Source: UBA969 sp041694635
Lineage (GTDB): Bacteria; Planctomycetota; Planctomycetia; Gemmatales; Gemmataceae
NCBI GenBank assembly: GCA_041694635.1
Contig: JBDNHI010000096.1
Coordinates: 30,522 to 94,521, forward strand
Length of the DNA stretch: 64,000 nucleotides
Reading direction: 5' to 3'
The position numbers and the translations under genes are program-made. Shown here piece after piece: positions 55,701 through 64,000 of this stretch (position 1 is the first letter of the stretch; the number at the start of each line of letters is the position of its first letter). The notes beneath the pieces were generated by a model. That model was given only the letters and a program-made list of their open reading frames with translations, was not told the origin of the DNA and did not search any database.

Positions 55701-58700
55701 AAGTAAAGCATTAATTCAGGGGCAGCCTCTAGGAACTTCCTTCACCGACCGGATTTTTTATGCTTCAAATCCTATTGGTGGCGATTCTAAAATCGCTTTG
55801 GTCTTCTCTGGTTCGGGTAGTGATTTTCCTTCGATGGGAGCCGACCTTTCTCTGCGCTGGCCACAATCTTACCTAAATTATGAGCACCATTGTTCTAAAC
55901 TAAGGTCGCAAATCCTTCCCGAACTTTACTGGCATCTTAGGCCTTCTAGGGCCCCTTTTCCTTATGAAAGAATTATGGCGCAGGTCTCTTTTGGTTGCGC
56001 TGTTGCCGAGTTAATCCGATTAGCAAAAATCAAAACAGATTTCGTTCTTGGGTATAGTCTCGGAGAATCTACCGCTTTGGTTGCTATGGGATATTGGCCT
56101 GATCGCGATGGCCTTTGGCATTCACTCGAGGCTTCTACTCTTTTTAAAGACGATTTAATAGGCAAACGACAAGCCATTGCTTTGTCTTGGGGATTAGACC
56201 CAGGAAAGTTTCCTGATTGGTCGGTGGGTCTGGTTGAAAAATCTCCTGAAGAAATTGAAATTGCTCTGACTGATTTTGACCGTGCTTACTTACTTATTAT
56301 TAATAGCCCTAATGAATGTGTAATCGGTGGCGAAGTTTTACAAGTTAAATTGCTCGTGAAAAAATTGAATTGTAGGTTCTTTCCTTTAAGCAGTGAAACC
56401 GCAGCGGTACATTGCGAAGCTGCTAGGCCCGTTGCCGATGCTTATCGAAGGTTTCATCTTCTTCCTACAAAGCTGCAAGAAAAACCATACATCTATAGCG
56501 CTGCTTTTGGCGGGCCCTATGAAGTTACGAAAGAAGCTGCTTCTGAAGCCATCACGAGTCTTGCGTTGAATACAATGGATTTTAATACTCTGGTTCAAAC
56601 AGCTTATGCAGATGGGGCAAAAGTATTTATCGAAATTGGCCCGGGATCTTCTTGCACCAGAATGATAACGAATATTCTTGATGCTACGCCTCATTTTACG
56701 AAATCACTTAGTAATGCACGGGGTAATCAGATTTTAACTTTCGTTAAAACCATAGCTGCTTTAATTGCCGAACGCGTTCCGCTTGATCCAAGTTTTCTTT
56801 TTATCCCTTCAATTAAAAATGAATCTAAAGTGAATAAAGTTCTGCTTCTTAATGGTGCTCCTTCCTTTGGCTTTCATCCTCCAAAAACAACCCATAATAA
56901 TGCACCACTTAATCCACTGCCTGATTCCCTCTCTGATCAGATAACCTCGGATGACTTTACTTCAGAAAGAATTTCCTTTATGACCGATGAGCAAGCCTTG
57001 GTTTTTCACGGCTTAAAGCAAGCTGTTAAAATAAATCAATCGACCTTAAATGCTCACGCTGCTTATCTCAAACTTTCCCAAGCAACCCTTGGGCAAATGA
57101 CCTCTCTGGTTGATTTTCAAAATCAACTGTTAGTTGGAGTAGAGAATCCTGTTGTGGGTTTAGAGGTTTTTTCTAATACCATAGTAGACGAAATTAATCC
57201 TCCCCCTCAGAAGATCCCTGTTGTTCCCCCAAGAAGTTTGGACCGGAATGCTTGTCTTGAATATGCGCGCGGAAAAATTGGCTCTGTTTTAGGCCAACTC
57301 TATCAAAATATCGACCTCTTCCCTACTCGGGTTAGATTACCGGACGAACCACTTATGCTGGTCGATCGAATTTTAGATATTCAGGGCGAACCTTGCTCTA
57401 TGGGTGCGGGAAGAATCGTTACCGAGCACGATGTCCGCCCTGATTCTTGGTACCTCGACCACGGCAGAATCCCTACTTGCATTGCTGTTGAATCTGGTCA
57501 AGCAGATCTTTTTCTTTCTGGATTTCTAGGGATCGACCTTAAAACAAAAGGCCTTGCTGTTTATCGCTTGCTCGATGCCGAAGTTACTTTTTATCGATCT
57601 CTTCCCGTTGCTGGCGATGTGATTCATTACGACATTCGGATTGATAGGTTCTTCCAGCATAACGACACCTATCTTTTTAGGTTTTGGTACGATGCCACGG
57701 TTAATGGTGAGCCTCTGATGGCGATGCGTGAAGGTTGCGCAGGGTTCTTTACCGAAGAGGCACTTGCTGCAGGCAAAGGCATTGTTATTTCTCCCAGTCT
57801 AGATAAACGAGGTAGTGCTGTTTCTTGTCCTTCTCTGATTCCTATGCAGCAAGAATCTTATTCTGATGCTCAGTTAGATTCGCTAAGAAGTGGTGATTTA
57901 GAAAGTTGTTTTGGCCCTTTGTTTGCAAACTTGCCTATTAAAGATCCTGCTACTTTACCAGGGAATAAAATGAGGCTTGTTCATCGGGTCCCTCTTCTTG
58001 AACCCAATGGCGGACCCTTTTCCCTTGGTCGTATTATTGGCGAAGCTGACATTCATCCAGATGATTGGTTTCTTACTTGCCATTTTGTCGATGATCAAGT
58101 TATGCCAGGTACCTTGATGTATGAATGCTGTCTGCATACCTTGCGTATCTTTCTTTATCGTTTGGGGTGGGTTGGGGAAAAATCGAATGTCGCTTTTGAA
58201 CCCGTTCCCGGTATCACCGGCAAGCTTCGTTGTAGAGGTCAGGTCAATGCTAGTACCAGTAAGGTTACTTACGAAGTTTTAATCCGAGAACGGGGGTATC
58301 GCCCCGAACCTTACGCCATCGTTGATGCCTATATGTATGCAGATGGGAAAAATGTGGTAGAAATAAAATCGATGTCGCTACGCCTTACTGGTTGGACCGA
58401 GGCATCGGTAAGTGCAATCTGGTCTGGGAAAGGTTTTGGAAACAAGAAAAAACCTGTTTTTGATAATGAAAGTATTTTGGCTTTTGCAATTGGAAATCCT
58501 TCTGATGCTTTTGGCGCTGCTTACAAGGTGTTTGATTCCGATAGAAAAATAGCTCGACTTCCTGGGCCACCTTATAAATTCCTTGACCGCATTATGGAAA
58601 TTAATTGTCAGCCTTGGAAAATGGTTAGCGGTGGGGAAATTCTTGCCGAGTATGATGTTCCTCCTAACGAGTGGTACTTCCTCTCCGAACGACAAGCCGC

Positions 58701-59517
58701 AATGCCTTTTGCAATTCTTCTTGAAATCGCTCTGCAGCCTTGTGGTTGGCTAGCTGCTTATATTGGTTCTGCCTTGACTAGTCAGGAAGATTTATCGTTT
58801 CGGAATTTGGGGGGAAAAGCTAACTATCTGGAACCGGTTTATTCAGATGCTGGCACGCTTTCTGTTAAGGTTAAAATCACTCGCGTTTCTTCTTCTGCAG
58901 GGATGGTCGTTCAATCTTATTTGTTTGATGTTTTTTGCAAAGGTAAAAGTGTCTACAAAGGTGAAACTACATTTGGGTTCTTTTCGAAGGTAGCGCTCGC
59001 CAATCAAGTTGGAGTTCGAGGTGCAGCGTTATGGAATGTTGATAATTATCAGCGCGTTGATGAGCAAATAAGCACAGAAATTCCTTTTCCCGATGAAATT
59101 TTAAGAATGCTGGATCAGGTCGATTATTTGGAGGAGCAGGGGGGTGAAAAAGGGCTTGGCTACATTAGGGGTTCTAAGCAAGTTAACCCAAAAGATTGGT
59201 TTTTTAAGGCGCATTTCTATCAAGATCCCGTCTGGCCTGGCTCTCTTGGCCTCGAAGCTATGGTTCAATTAATGAAAATTCTTGCCACTCGATTTTGGCC
59301 TTCCGTTGACACTTTTCTTCCTTTAGTTGACCCCGAGCCACATATTTGGATTTACCGCGGCCAAGTTATTCCCCATAATAACACTGTAATCGTTGAGGCT
59401 TCTATTTCGCATAGAGAAGAGGCCTCTGGTTTATTAGTTGCAAATGGTAAACTATCTGTGGATGGTTTAATCATTTATGAAATGAAAGACTTTAAGCTTC
59501 GTGCTTGGAAATCTTAA
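52720..59517 (+). CDS. pfaC: PUFA synthase PfaC-type protein: KS-CLF-AT-four hotdog DH modules
   Basis: The 2265-residue protein has the following order. A ketosynthase (20-460) has Cys203 and His in E-C-H-A-A-G-T and N-V-G-H-V. A chain-length-factor-like KS (470-905) has its Cys replaced by Glu655 and its first His lost. An acyltransferase (1020-1340) has Ser1113 in G-Y-S-L-G-E, equivalent to PfaB. A linker follows, then four FabA-like hotdog units (about 1525-1690, 1740-1890, 1935-2090, 2120-2260) forming two double-hotdog dehydratases; the second and fourth carry catalytic-type H-F with V-M-P-G-T or V-W-P-G-S. This resembles the myxobacterial Pfa3 layout but lacks its C-terminal AGPAT domain. 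Confidence 0.93.
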   Translation: MNSLKHNQNHPYPAAFSPIAIVSAGCVFAGATNLESLWNLVSSGGDASSEVTPEKWVLNPKSIQAKFASEPDKVHTTRGFFAEAPSRTSTRYPLKPDIINKIDTGSLFALEAATQALENQLQKLDPHRIGVILGHIALPTEGTCKLNLQVLGKALSDEAGIKVPAECEGLEPSWLAKPAALPANLIAKAFNLGGPCFTLDAACASSFYAIKLAAEALYYRRADAILAGGVSGADSLYTHMGFSQLRALSFLGRCRPFDHRGDGLMVGEGAGIFLLKRLQDAVQSGDQILGVIRGIGLSNDIGGGLLAPNSEGQVRAMQSAYTLSGLNPCDMDMIECHAAGTPVGDAIEFASMQELWKNQAYNLNQCVIGSVKSNVGHVLTAAGSAGLAKVLLGMKHGLFPPTASFEKPSPKINLDASPFRVLKTKEPWERRHANTPRRAALSGFGFGGINAHLLIEEWIGQTLKTRQPDAEHSPLAVVSIAARSAGDLSTEPFFQRASGLTKVPVETLTNAWNVPASPSIVKLFSDKVVLNGLAKKAIEMPLDAFRIPPRELEQLLPQQGLALDTAREAIQSSSLQDSDFQSMGVFLGVGLDLNTTNYHLRWWWQSKNESAHQIDVVYPALNADRTMGALASIAASRIAREYRIGGPSFTIAADENSGLRALEIAWDALNSHQLDSALVGAVDFSLDPRILVALAKEGKLANQVDWQTLTQGKTGILPADGSAVLILKRLDDAKKSNDTIIAVLRGFGASKDPVLQGKSDRACRSAMETAYLASGIHPATVQYLESNSTGFEDDDEAEARALGDFFSPRQVLGQTILHSSRFQLGWSGAATGLQSLAKACLCVYQKVLPGNAQPQSKEDFRFDDVKFLSETATPIPWIRNKEEGPRRAGVNSLANDGTWIHILLEEAEEVNNSPLPNLLASAFEETLFAVYGNEMAALETNLLQLQQFAFDNKNESLQALAQQWHEKVCHLSQSSLALVVVPLSREDLAQIIKESKALIQGQPLGTSFTDRIFYASNPIGGDSKIALVFSGSGSDFPSMGADLSLRWPQSYLNYEHHCSKLRSQILPELYWHLRPSRAPFPYERIMAQVSFGCAVAELIRLAKIKTDFVLGYSLGESTALVAMGYWPDRDGLWHSLEASTLFKDDLIGKRQAIALSWGLDPGKFPDWSVGLVEKSPEEIEIALTDFDRAYLLIINSPNECVIGGEVLQVKLLVKKLNCRFFPLSSETAAVHCEAARPVADAYRRFHLLPTKLQEKPYIYSAAFGGPYEVTKEAASEAITSLALNTMDFNTLVQTAYADGAKVFIEIGPGSSCTRMITNILDATPHFTKSLSNARGNQILTFVKTIAALIAERVPLDPSFLFIPSIKNESKVNKVLLLNGAPSFGFHPPKTTHNNAPLNPLPDSLSDQITSDDFTSERISFMTDEQALVFHGLKQAVKINQSTLNAHAAYLKLSQATLGQMTSLVDFQNQLLVGVENPVVGLEVFSNTIVDEINPPPQKIPVVPPRSLDRNACLEYARGKIGSVLGQLYQNIDLFPTRVRLPDEPLMLVDRILDIQGEPCSMGAGRIVTEHDVRPDSWYLDHGRIPTCIAVESGQADLFLSGFLGIDLKTKGLAVYRLLDAEVTFYRSLPVAGDVIHYDIRIDRFFQHNDTYLFRFWYDATVNGEPLMAMREGCAGFFTEEALAAGKGIVISPSLDKRGSAVSCPSLIPMQQESYSDAQLDSLRSGDLESCFGPLFANLPIKDPATLPGNKMRLVHRVPLLEPNGGPFSLGRIIGEADIHPDDWFLTCHFVDDQVMPGTLMYECCLHTLRIFLYRLGWVGEKSNVAFEPVPGITGKLRCRGQVNASTSKVTYEVLIRERGYRPEPYAIVDAYMYADGKNVVEIKSMSLRLTGWTEASVSAIWSGKGFGNKKKPVFDNESILAFAIGNPSDAFGAAYKVFDSDRKIARLPGPPYKFLDRIMEINCQPWKMVSGGEILAEYDVPPNEWYFLSERQAAMPFAILLEIALQPCGWLAAYIGSALTSQEDLSFRNLGGKANYLEPVYSDAGTLSVKVKITRVSSSAGMVVQSYLFDVFCKGKSVYKGETTFGFFSKVALANQVGVRGAALWNVDNYQRVDEQISTEIPFPDEILRMLDQVDYLEEQGGEKGLGYIRGSKQVNPKDWFFKAHFYQDPVWPGSLGLEAMVQLMKILATRFWPSVDTFLPLVDPEPHIWIYRGQVIPHNNTVIVEASISHREEASGLLVANGKLSVDGLIIYEMKDFKLRAWKS

Positions 59518-59538
59518 ATTGGCCAGGATTTTATACTT

Positions 59539-60636
59539 ATGAAATATTCCCGCGTTTACCTCGATTCTATCGGCTACGAACTTCCTCCCGTGGTCGTTTC
59601 TACCGAAGAACTCGAAACCAGATTACTTCCTGTTTATCAAGCATTGAAACTAAATGCAGGACAACTTCTTGCCTGGACCGGTATTCAAGAAAGACGCTGG
59701 TGGGAACCAGGTTTCTCTGTCGCTGAAGGCGCCGCTGTTGCTGCTAGAAAAGCTCTTGATCGCTCTGGGGTTCGCGCTAAAGATCTTGAAGTCGTCATTT
59801 ACTCTGCCGTTTGCAGGGAACAGTTTGAACCCGCTACCGCTTGCTCGGTTGCTGCAAAGCTTGGCGTCAGCAGCAACGCTTTGGTTTACGACCTCAGTAA
59901 CGCTTGCTTGGGCGTACTCAATGGAATTCTCGATATTGCAAATCGAATTGAACTTGGCCAAGTGCGGGCCGGGGTGGTTGTTTCCTGCGAAACCTCTCGC
60001 GAAATCAACGACACCATGATTGCAGAACTTTTGAAAAAGAAAAACATCCAGACTTACAAAGAAACTCTTGCAACTTTAACAGGAGGTTCTGGCGCAGTCG
60101 CAGTGGTGGTAACCGATGGCTCCTTTACCAAGGAACCTCGTCGCAGGTTGGTTGCTGCCAGTGCGCAAACCGCCCCAGAGCATCATAGGCTTTGTCGGTG
60201 GGGCCTTACTGCCGAATCTATTCCTGATTTTATCCCAGATGGCGCTTCTCCTAAGCAAATTATTCAAGGTGTTATTCACGCTGCTAAACATTTTATGACA
60301 ACCGATTCAGTTGCGGTGCTTAAGTATGGCGTGGATTTAGGTCTTCGAACTTGGAAAAATTTCGTCTCCAAAATCGATTGGGCACCCGATGCTATCGATA
60401 AAGTGATTTGCCATCAGGTCGGTGCGCCTCACCGTGATTCTGTCTTAAAAGCTTTGGGCATTTCTATCAACAAAGATTATTCTACATTTCCTTTTCTTGG
60501 AAATATTGGAACCGTTTCTCTGCCTTTGACCGCAGCGATTGCTGAGGAAAGGAAATTTCTGCTTCCAGGTAATAGAGTTGGGTTATTGGGGATAGGCAGC
60601 GGGCTTAACTGCCTAATGCTTGGCGTCGAATGGTAG
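59539..60636 (+). CDS. oleA: OleA, acyl-CoA head-to-head Claisen condensing enzyme
   Basis: OleA joins two fatty acyl chains to a 2-alkyl-3-ketoacid, the first step of long-chain olefin synthesis. The 365-residue thiolase-fold protein has the catalytic Cys123 in S-N-A-C-L-G, the His in I-C-H-Q-V-G and the Asn in L-G-N-I-G-T-V-S. FabH-type enzymes are close relatives, but the S-N-A-C-L-G context, an R-R-W-W-E-P-G segment near the N-terminus and the following oleB, oleC and oleD identify it as OleA. It begins 21 bp after pfaC and overlaps oleB by 7 bp. Confidence 0.92.
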   Translation: MKYSRVYLDSIGYELPPVVVSTEELETRLLPVYQALKLNAGQLLAWTGIQERRWWEPGFSVAEGAAVAARKALDRSGVRAKDLEVVIYSAVCREQFEPATACSVAAKLGVSSNALVYDLSNACLGVLNGILDIANRIELGQVRAGVVVSCETSREINDTMIAELLKKKNIQTYKETLATLTGGSGAVAVVVTDGSFTKEPRRRLVAASAQTAPEHHRLCRWGLTAESIPDFIPDGASPKQIIQGVIHAAKHFMTTDSVAVLKYGVDLGLRTWKNFVSKIDWAPDAIDKVICHQVGAPHRDSVLKALGISINKDYSTFPFLGNIGTVSLPLTAAIAEERKFLLPGNRVGLLGIGSGLNCLMLGVEW

Positions 60637-61577
60637 ATCTTTCTGTTGGCCTTCCGGTATCTGGCCCGCCTCAATCTCTTTTATCTTGGATCAAGGAAAA
60701 TTCCTACCTTTATCCTTTTCAAGGCCATTCCCTTAATATCGGGCAGTGCAACCTTCATTACATCGATGAAGGTGATGGGTCTCCAGTATTTATGATTCAT
60801 GGCAACCCAACTTGGTCTTTCTTTTACCGTAATCTTGCCCAAACTATTTCTAAACATCACAGGGTAATCGTCCCAGATCATATGGGTTGTGGCCTTTCTG
60901 ATCGCCCAACGGATAAACAATATAGTTATACTCTTCAAAGTAGAATAAACGATTTTGATCAGTTGATTAATCATATTGCACCCGTTGGAAAGGTAAGCCT
61001 TGTTGTTCACGATTGGGGCGGGATGATCGGAACATCTTGGGCGGTAAGAAATGCAGAACGGATAAAAAATATCGTTTTCCTTAACACCGCTGGTTTTGCT
61101 TTGCCCAAGGGCAAGCCTCTTCCTTGGACTCTTAAGTGTTGCAGAAGTTCATTTCTAGGACCTATTTTAGTCCGGGGGTTCAATGCCTTTTGCTTGGGTG
61201 CTGCTAAATATGGCGCCATCAAAGGTCTTAACACTAAGGTTAAAACTGGTTTTCTTAAACCTTATTCAACTTGGAAAGATCGACTTGCGGTTCTTCGTTT
61301 CGTGCAGGATATTCCCATTTCCCCTTCTGACCCTTCTTACAGCATTGTTGAATCGACTCGCGAACAACTATTTAAATTAAATAACATCCCAAAAATGTTT
61401 TGCTGGGCTCGACACGATTTTATCTTCAATGATGATTTCCTTCTCGAATGGAAAAAGTATTTCCCCGATGCCAATTACCATATCTACGAAGATGCAGGGC
61501 ATTACCTTCTCGAAGATGCTACCGCCCCTATCTCTGCAAAAATAAATGATTTCTTCCTGAATAATTTGGGAGACTGA
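60630..61577 (+). CDS. oleB: OleB, beta-lactone decarboxylase of the alpha/beta-hydrolase fold
   Basis: OleB decarboxylates the cis-beta-lactone made by OleC to the cis-olefin. The 315-residue alpha/beta-hydrolase has I-H-G-N-P-T-W-S-F near residue 53, the nucleophile Asp128 in V-H-D-W-G-G and the catalytic His in E-D-A-G-H-Y-L. This places it in the haloalkane-dehalogenase-like group, as expected for OleB. On sequence alone a dehalogenase would be possible; the operon context decides. It ends 4 bp before oleC. Confidence 0.9.
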   Translation: MVDLSVGLPVSGPPQSLLSWIKENSYLYPFQGHSLNIGQCNLHYIDEGDGSPVFMIHGNPTWSFFYRNLAQTISKHHRVIVPDHMGCGLSDRPTDKQYSYTLQSRINDFDQLINHIAPVGKVSLVVHDWGGMIGTSWAVRNAERIKNIVFLNTAGFALPKGKPLPWTLKCCRSSFLGPILVRGFNAFCLGAAKYGAIKGLNTKVKTGFLKPYSTWKDRLAVLRFVQDIPISPSDPSYSIVESTREQLFKLNNIPKMFCWARHDFIFNDDFLLEWKKYFPDANYHIYEDAGHYLLEDATAPISAKINDFFLNNLGD

Positions 61578-61581
61578 GCCA

Positions 61582-63219
61582 ATGGCACGCTCTTTTAATA
61601 TCGCAGATTTAGTCCGCTTGATGGCACAGCAACTACCATCTTCTATGGCTGTTATTTGTCAACAAGGGGCACATTTACCCTCTGGCCCTCATATTTCTGC
61701 ACAAACTTCTTTCGCTTCTTTACAACAAAATATTGATGCCGCTTCTAATGGCCTGCTCCATTTTGGTATTATCCCAGGTATGCGGGTTGCTGTTTTGGTC
61801 AGGCCGGGCATCGAATTCCTCCAAGTCGTTTTTTCTTTATTCAACCTTGGTGCTACTGTTGTCGTTGTTGATCCGGGGCTTGGGTTAAAAGGAATTGGCC
61901 AGTGTTTAACCGAAGCTATGCCTGATGCATTTATCGGAATTCCCCAAGCACAATATGCCAGAATTTTATTTGGCTGGGGTTCGAAAAGTATTAAAAAATC
62001 TATTACCGTTGGCCCAACTTTTTTTGCTACTTCTTGGGCGCAAGTTCTTCAAAGAGGCAGTGTTTCTAAAAATCCTGTCGTTTGTAATGCTGTTGACCCT
62101 GCTGCTATTCTTTTTACCAGTGGCAGCACAGGGGTTTCTAAAGGCGTTGTATATGAACACGAGCAATTTTATGCTCAGGTTCAATTACTTAAAACGCTTT
62201 ATCATATTTCTCCGGGTGAAATTGATTTACCTACCTTTCCACTTTTCGGCCTTTTTTCTCCTGCACTTGGTATGACTGCTGTTATCCCAGAAATGGATTT
62301 TACTCAACCTGCAAAGGCTGACCCGTTTAAAATTCTTGGCGCTATCCGCCATTTTAAAGTTTCTAATCTTTTCGCTTCCCCTGCTCTTCTTAGGCAACTT
62401 GCTAGCCTTCCCAAGGATATAAATTTCCCCACATTAAAGCGCATTCTCTCGGCAGGTGCTCCGGTTCCCGCGCGTGAAATTGCAAATCTGGCGGCCCGGT
62501 TAAATTCTGGGGCGCATCTTCATACGCCGTATGGCGCTACCGAATCTCTTCCCGTTTCTACCATTTCTAGCAACCTTATCTTAAATGATACCCAGCAATT
62601 TACTTCATCTGGAAAAGGTGTTTGCGTTGGGAAACCCGTTCAAGGTATCGAAGTTCGGATTATTCAAATCGATGATTCCCCAATCGAAAATTGGTCTGAT
62701 TCGCTCCGGGTTGAATCGGGCGTTATTGGGGAAATTGTCGTGCGTGGCCCTGTTGTTACTAAACATTATTTTAATCATTCTGCTCAGACTTCACTTGCCA
62801 AAATTAAAGATGCTGATGGCTCTACTTTGCACCGTATGGGCGACCTTGGTTACCTTGACCCTAATGGGAATCTTTGGTTTTGTGGCAGAAAATCTCAGCG
62901 CGTTTGCTCTGGAAATAGTATTCATCATACTGTTCCCATCGAGGGAATTTTTGATTCCGTCCCAGGTGTTTTTCGTTCTGCTCTTGTGGGTGTTGGATTG
63001 GGTCCAAATCAAATTCCGGTGCTTTGTGTTGAAAAAGAAAAAAACGCTGTCCCTGATTCAGAACTAATCCGTAACCTTTCAACTAGAGCTAAACTTTATC
63101 ACCAAACCTCTAATATTCTGCACTTTTTGATCCACCCTGCTTTCCCTGTTGATGTCAGGCATAATTCTAAAATAAAGCGTGAAGTTCTTGCACAATGGGC
63201 TGCAAGGAGGCTTTTATGA
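61582..63219 (+). CDS. oleC: OleC, AMP-dependent beta-lactone synthetase
   Basis: OleC activates the 2-alkyl-3-hydroxyacid with ATP and closes it to a beta-lactone. The 545-residue ANL-superfamily enzyme has the ATP-binding L-F-T-S-G-S-T-G-V-S-K-G block (near residue 175) and H-T-P-Y-G-A-T-E near 310. It also has G-E-I-V-V-R-G and the H-R-M-G-D-L-G-Y hinge motif near 415. It resembles acyl-CoA synthetases, but the location in oleABCD supports OleC. It overlaps oleD by ATGA. Confidence 0.92.
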   Translation: MARSFNIADLVRLMAQQLPSSMAVICQQGAHLPSGPHISAQTSFASLQQNIDAASNGLLHFGIIPGMRVAVLVRPGIEFLQVVFSLFNLGATVVVVDPGLGLKGIGQCLTEAMPDAFIGIPQAQYARILFGWGSKSIKKSITVGPTFFATSWAQVLQRGSVSKNPVVCNAVDPAAILFTSGSTGVSKGVVYEHEQFYAQVQLLKTLYHISPGEIDLPTFPLFGLFSPALGMTAVIPEMDFTQPAKADPFKILGAIRHFKVSNLFASPALLRQLASLPKDINFPTLKRILSAGAPVPAREIANLAARLNSGAHLHTPYGATESLPVSTISSNLILNDTQQFTSSGKGVCVGKPVQGIEVRIIQIDDSPIENWSDSLRVESGVIGEIVVRGPVVTKHYFNHSAQTSLAKIKDADGSTLHRMGDLGYLDPNGNLWFCGRKSQRVCSGNSIHHTVPIEGIFDSVPGVFRSALVGVGLGPNQIPVLCVEKEKNAVPDSELIRNLSTRAKLYHQTSNILHFLIHPAFPVDVRHNSKIKREVLAQWAARRLL

Positions 63220-64000
63220 AAATTCTGGTTACAGGGGGCGGGGGGTTCCTTGGTTTTGCAATCTGCTCTATGTTAATTAAACGACGGGATGAGGTTCACA
63301 GTGTTTCTCGTTCTCATTATGCAAATTTAAAAGACCTTGGGGTTCAACAATTTCTAGGGAATCTTTTAGATAAAAATTTGATCGTAGAAGCAGCAAAAGG
63401 TTGCGATGCCGTTATTCATACTGCTGCCAAGGCTGGTATCTGGGGTGCTTATCAAGATTATTATCAAACCAATGTGCTGGGAACTTCGAACATTATTCTT
63501 GCTTGCAAAGAATTAAATATTCCTAAATTAGTTTTTACTAGTTCACCTAGTGTTGTTTTTAATGGCTCTGATATGGAAGGCGTTAATGAATCTGTTCCTT
63601 ATCACTCCAAGTATTTAACAGCTTATCCCCAAACAAAAGCCCTTGCGGAACAAATGGTTTTAAAAGCAAACGATGGTTCGCTTGCTACGGTGGCATTAAG
63701 GCCTCATTTAATTTGGGGGCCAGGCGACAACCATTTGGTTCCAAGAATTCTGGCCCGAGCTAAGCAAAAAAAACTTCGCAAGATTGGCTCTCGAGATGTT
63801 CTTATTGATTCTATTTATATTGATAACGCTGCGGAGGCTCATTTACTTGCTTTGGATTGCTTAAACTTTGGTTCTTCTTGTGCGGGTAAGGCTTATTTTA
63901 TTTCTAACGGTGAACCTTGGAAGCTTTGGGATTTGGTGAATGCAATTATTAGGGCTGGTAAGGGAACTGAGGTTGATAAAACGATTCCCGTTTCGCTTGC
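63216..64000 (+). CDS. oleD: OleD, NAD(P)H-dependent reductase, 3' end missing
   Basis: OleD reduces the 2-alkyl-3-ketoacid from OleA to the 2-alkyl-3-hydroxyacid. The frame runs from the ATG at 63216, with AGGAGG 5 nt upstream, to the window edge (about 261 residues). It is a short-chain/extended epimerase-type Rossmann protein with T-G-G-G-G-F-L-G at the N-terminus, S-S-P-S-V-V-F near residue 108 and Y-P-Q-T-K near 137 (Tyr and Lys catalytic pair). It is broken off by the window end, and the C-terminal part is unseen. Confidence 0.9.
   Translation, partial: MKILVTGGGGFLGFAICSMLIKRRDEVHSVSRSHYANLKDLGVQQFLGNLLDKNLIVEAAKGCDAVIHTAAKAGIWGAYQDYYQTNVLGTSNIILACKELNIPKLVFTSSPSVVFNGSDMEGVNESVPYHSKYLTAYPQTKALAEQMVLKANDGSLATVALRPHLIWGPGDNHLVPRILARAKQKKLRKIGSRDVLIDSIYIDNAAEAHLLALDCLNFGSSCAGKAYFISNGEPWKLWDLVNAIIRAGKGTEVDKTIPVSL

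Noticed and set aside
46163..59517. Reading the large synthase as a type I polyketide or heterocyst-glycolipid (HglE-like) system
   Set aside because: The PfaD enoyl reductase, tandem ACPs, a chain length factor and paired hotdog dehydratases together define a PUFA-type synthase.
60630..61577. Haloalkane dehalogenase
   Set aside because: The fold and the D-W-G-G motif fit, but OleB belongs to this same group and the gene lies between oleA and oleC.
1..64000. CRISPR arrays, insertion sequences, rRNA genes, integrases
   Set aside because: None were seen: no regularly spaced repeats of 24-40 bp, no transposase or integrase motifs, and no rRNA-like segments.

Overview
The window looks like a chromosomal segment of a low-GC (roughly 40 percent by eye) planctomycete. 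The evidence is a DUF1559 pseudopilin-like protein at the left edge, a Ser/Thr kinase with an extracytoplasmic sensor, long runs of vWA/BatA/GATase-like membrane proteins with MoxR and DUF58, and an alternative complex III operon coupled to an A2-type cytochrome oxidase. The genus cannot be named from this sequence alone.

Layout. 1-2.5 kb (+): end of a DUF1559 gene, a small lipoprotein and two related small cytochromes with heme motifs at their C-termini. 2.5-7.3 kb (-): rtcB, archease and a FabH-like synthase in one run, then an unrecognised exported protein and rplU. 7.5-10 kb (+): an aldehyde:ferredoxin oxidoreductase-family enzyme and MobA. 10.3-23.9 kb (+): actABCDEF (alternative complex III, a quinol oxidase unrelated to bc1), an unknown membrane-anchored protein, a SCO copper chaperone and coxBACD (caa3-like oxidase with a cytochrome c domain on subunit II). 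This is a complete electron path from quinol to oxygen, closed by an intrinsic terminator. 24.1-29.7 kb (-): an exported TPR protein, a sugar phosphate isomerase/epimerase-like protein and a kinase fused to a UrtA-like binding protein. 30-44.4 kb (+): a BatA/B/C/D/E-like set, MoxR, a di-heme cytochrome c peroxidase, DUF58 and two large vWA membrane proteins.

44.7 kb to the right edge (+): the most striking locus. It is a polyunsaturated fatty acid (PUFA) synthase, made of pfaD (enoyl reductase), pfaA (KS-AT-ACP-ACP-KR-DH, split by a one-base frameshift inside the first ACP) and a 2265-residue PfaC-type protein (KS-CLF-AT-four hotdog DH modules). It is followed without a break by oleA, oleB, oleC and the start of oleD, the head-to-head hydrocarbon (olefin) pathway. 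Overlapping or closely spaced genes suggest one transcript. The inference is that a multidomain synthase makes a polyunsaturated acyl chain which OleA condenses head to head, OleD and OleC turn into a beta-lactone and OleB decarboxylates, giving a very long polyunsaturated hydrocarbon. The PUFA synthase shows no obvious C-terminal acyltransferase or thioesterase, which makes a direct hand-over to OleA conceivable.

No tRNA, rRNA, CRISPR array, insertion sequence or replication origin was recognised. Non-coding features that can be supported are four intrinsic terminators, a 16-bp tandem repeat, a 19-bp inverted repeat with an alternative pairing, a near-identical ACP-coding repeat and a small inverted repeat upstream of pfaD.
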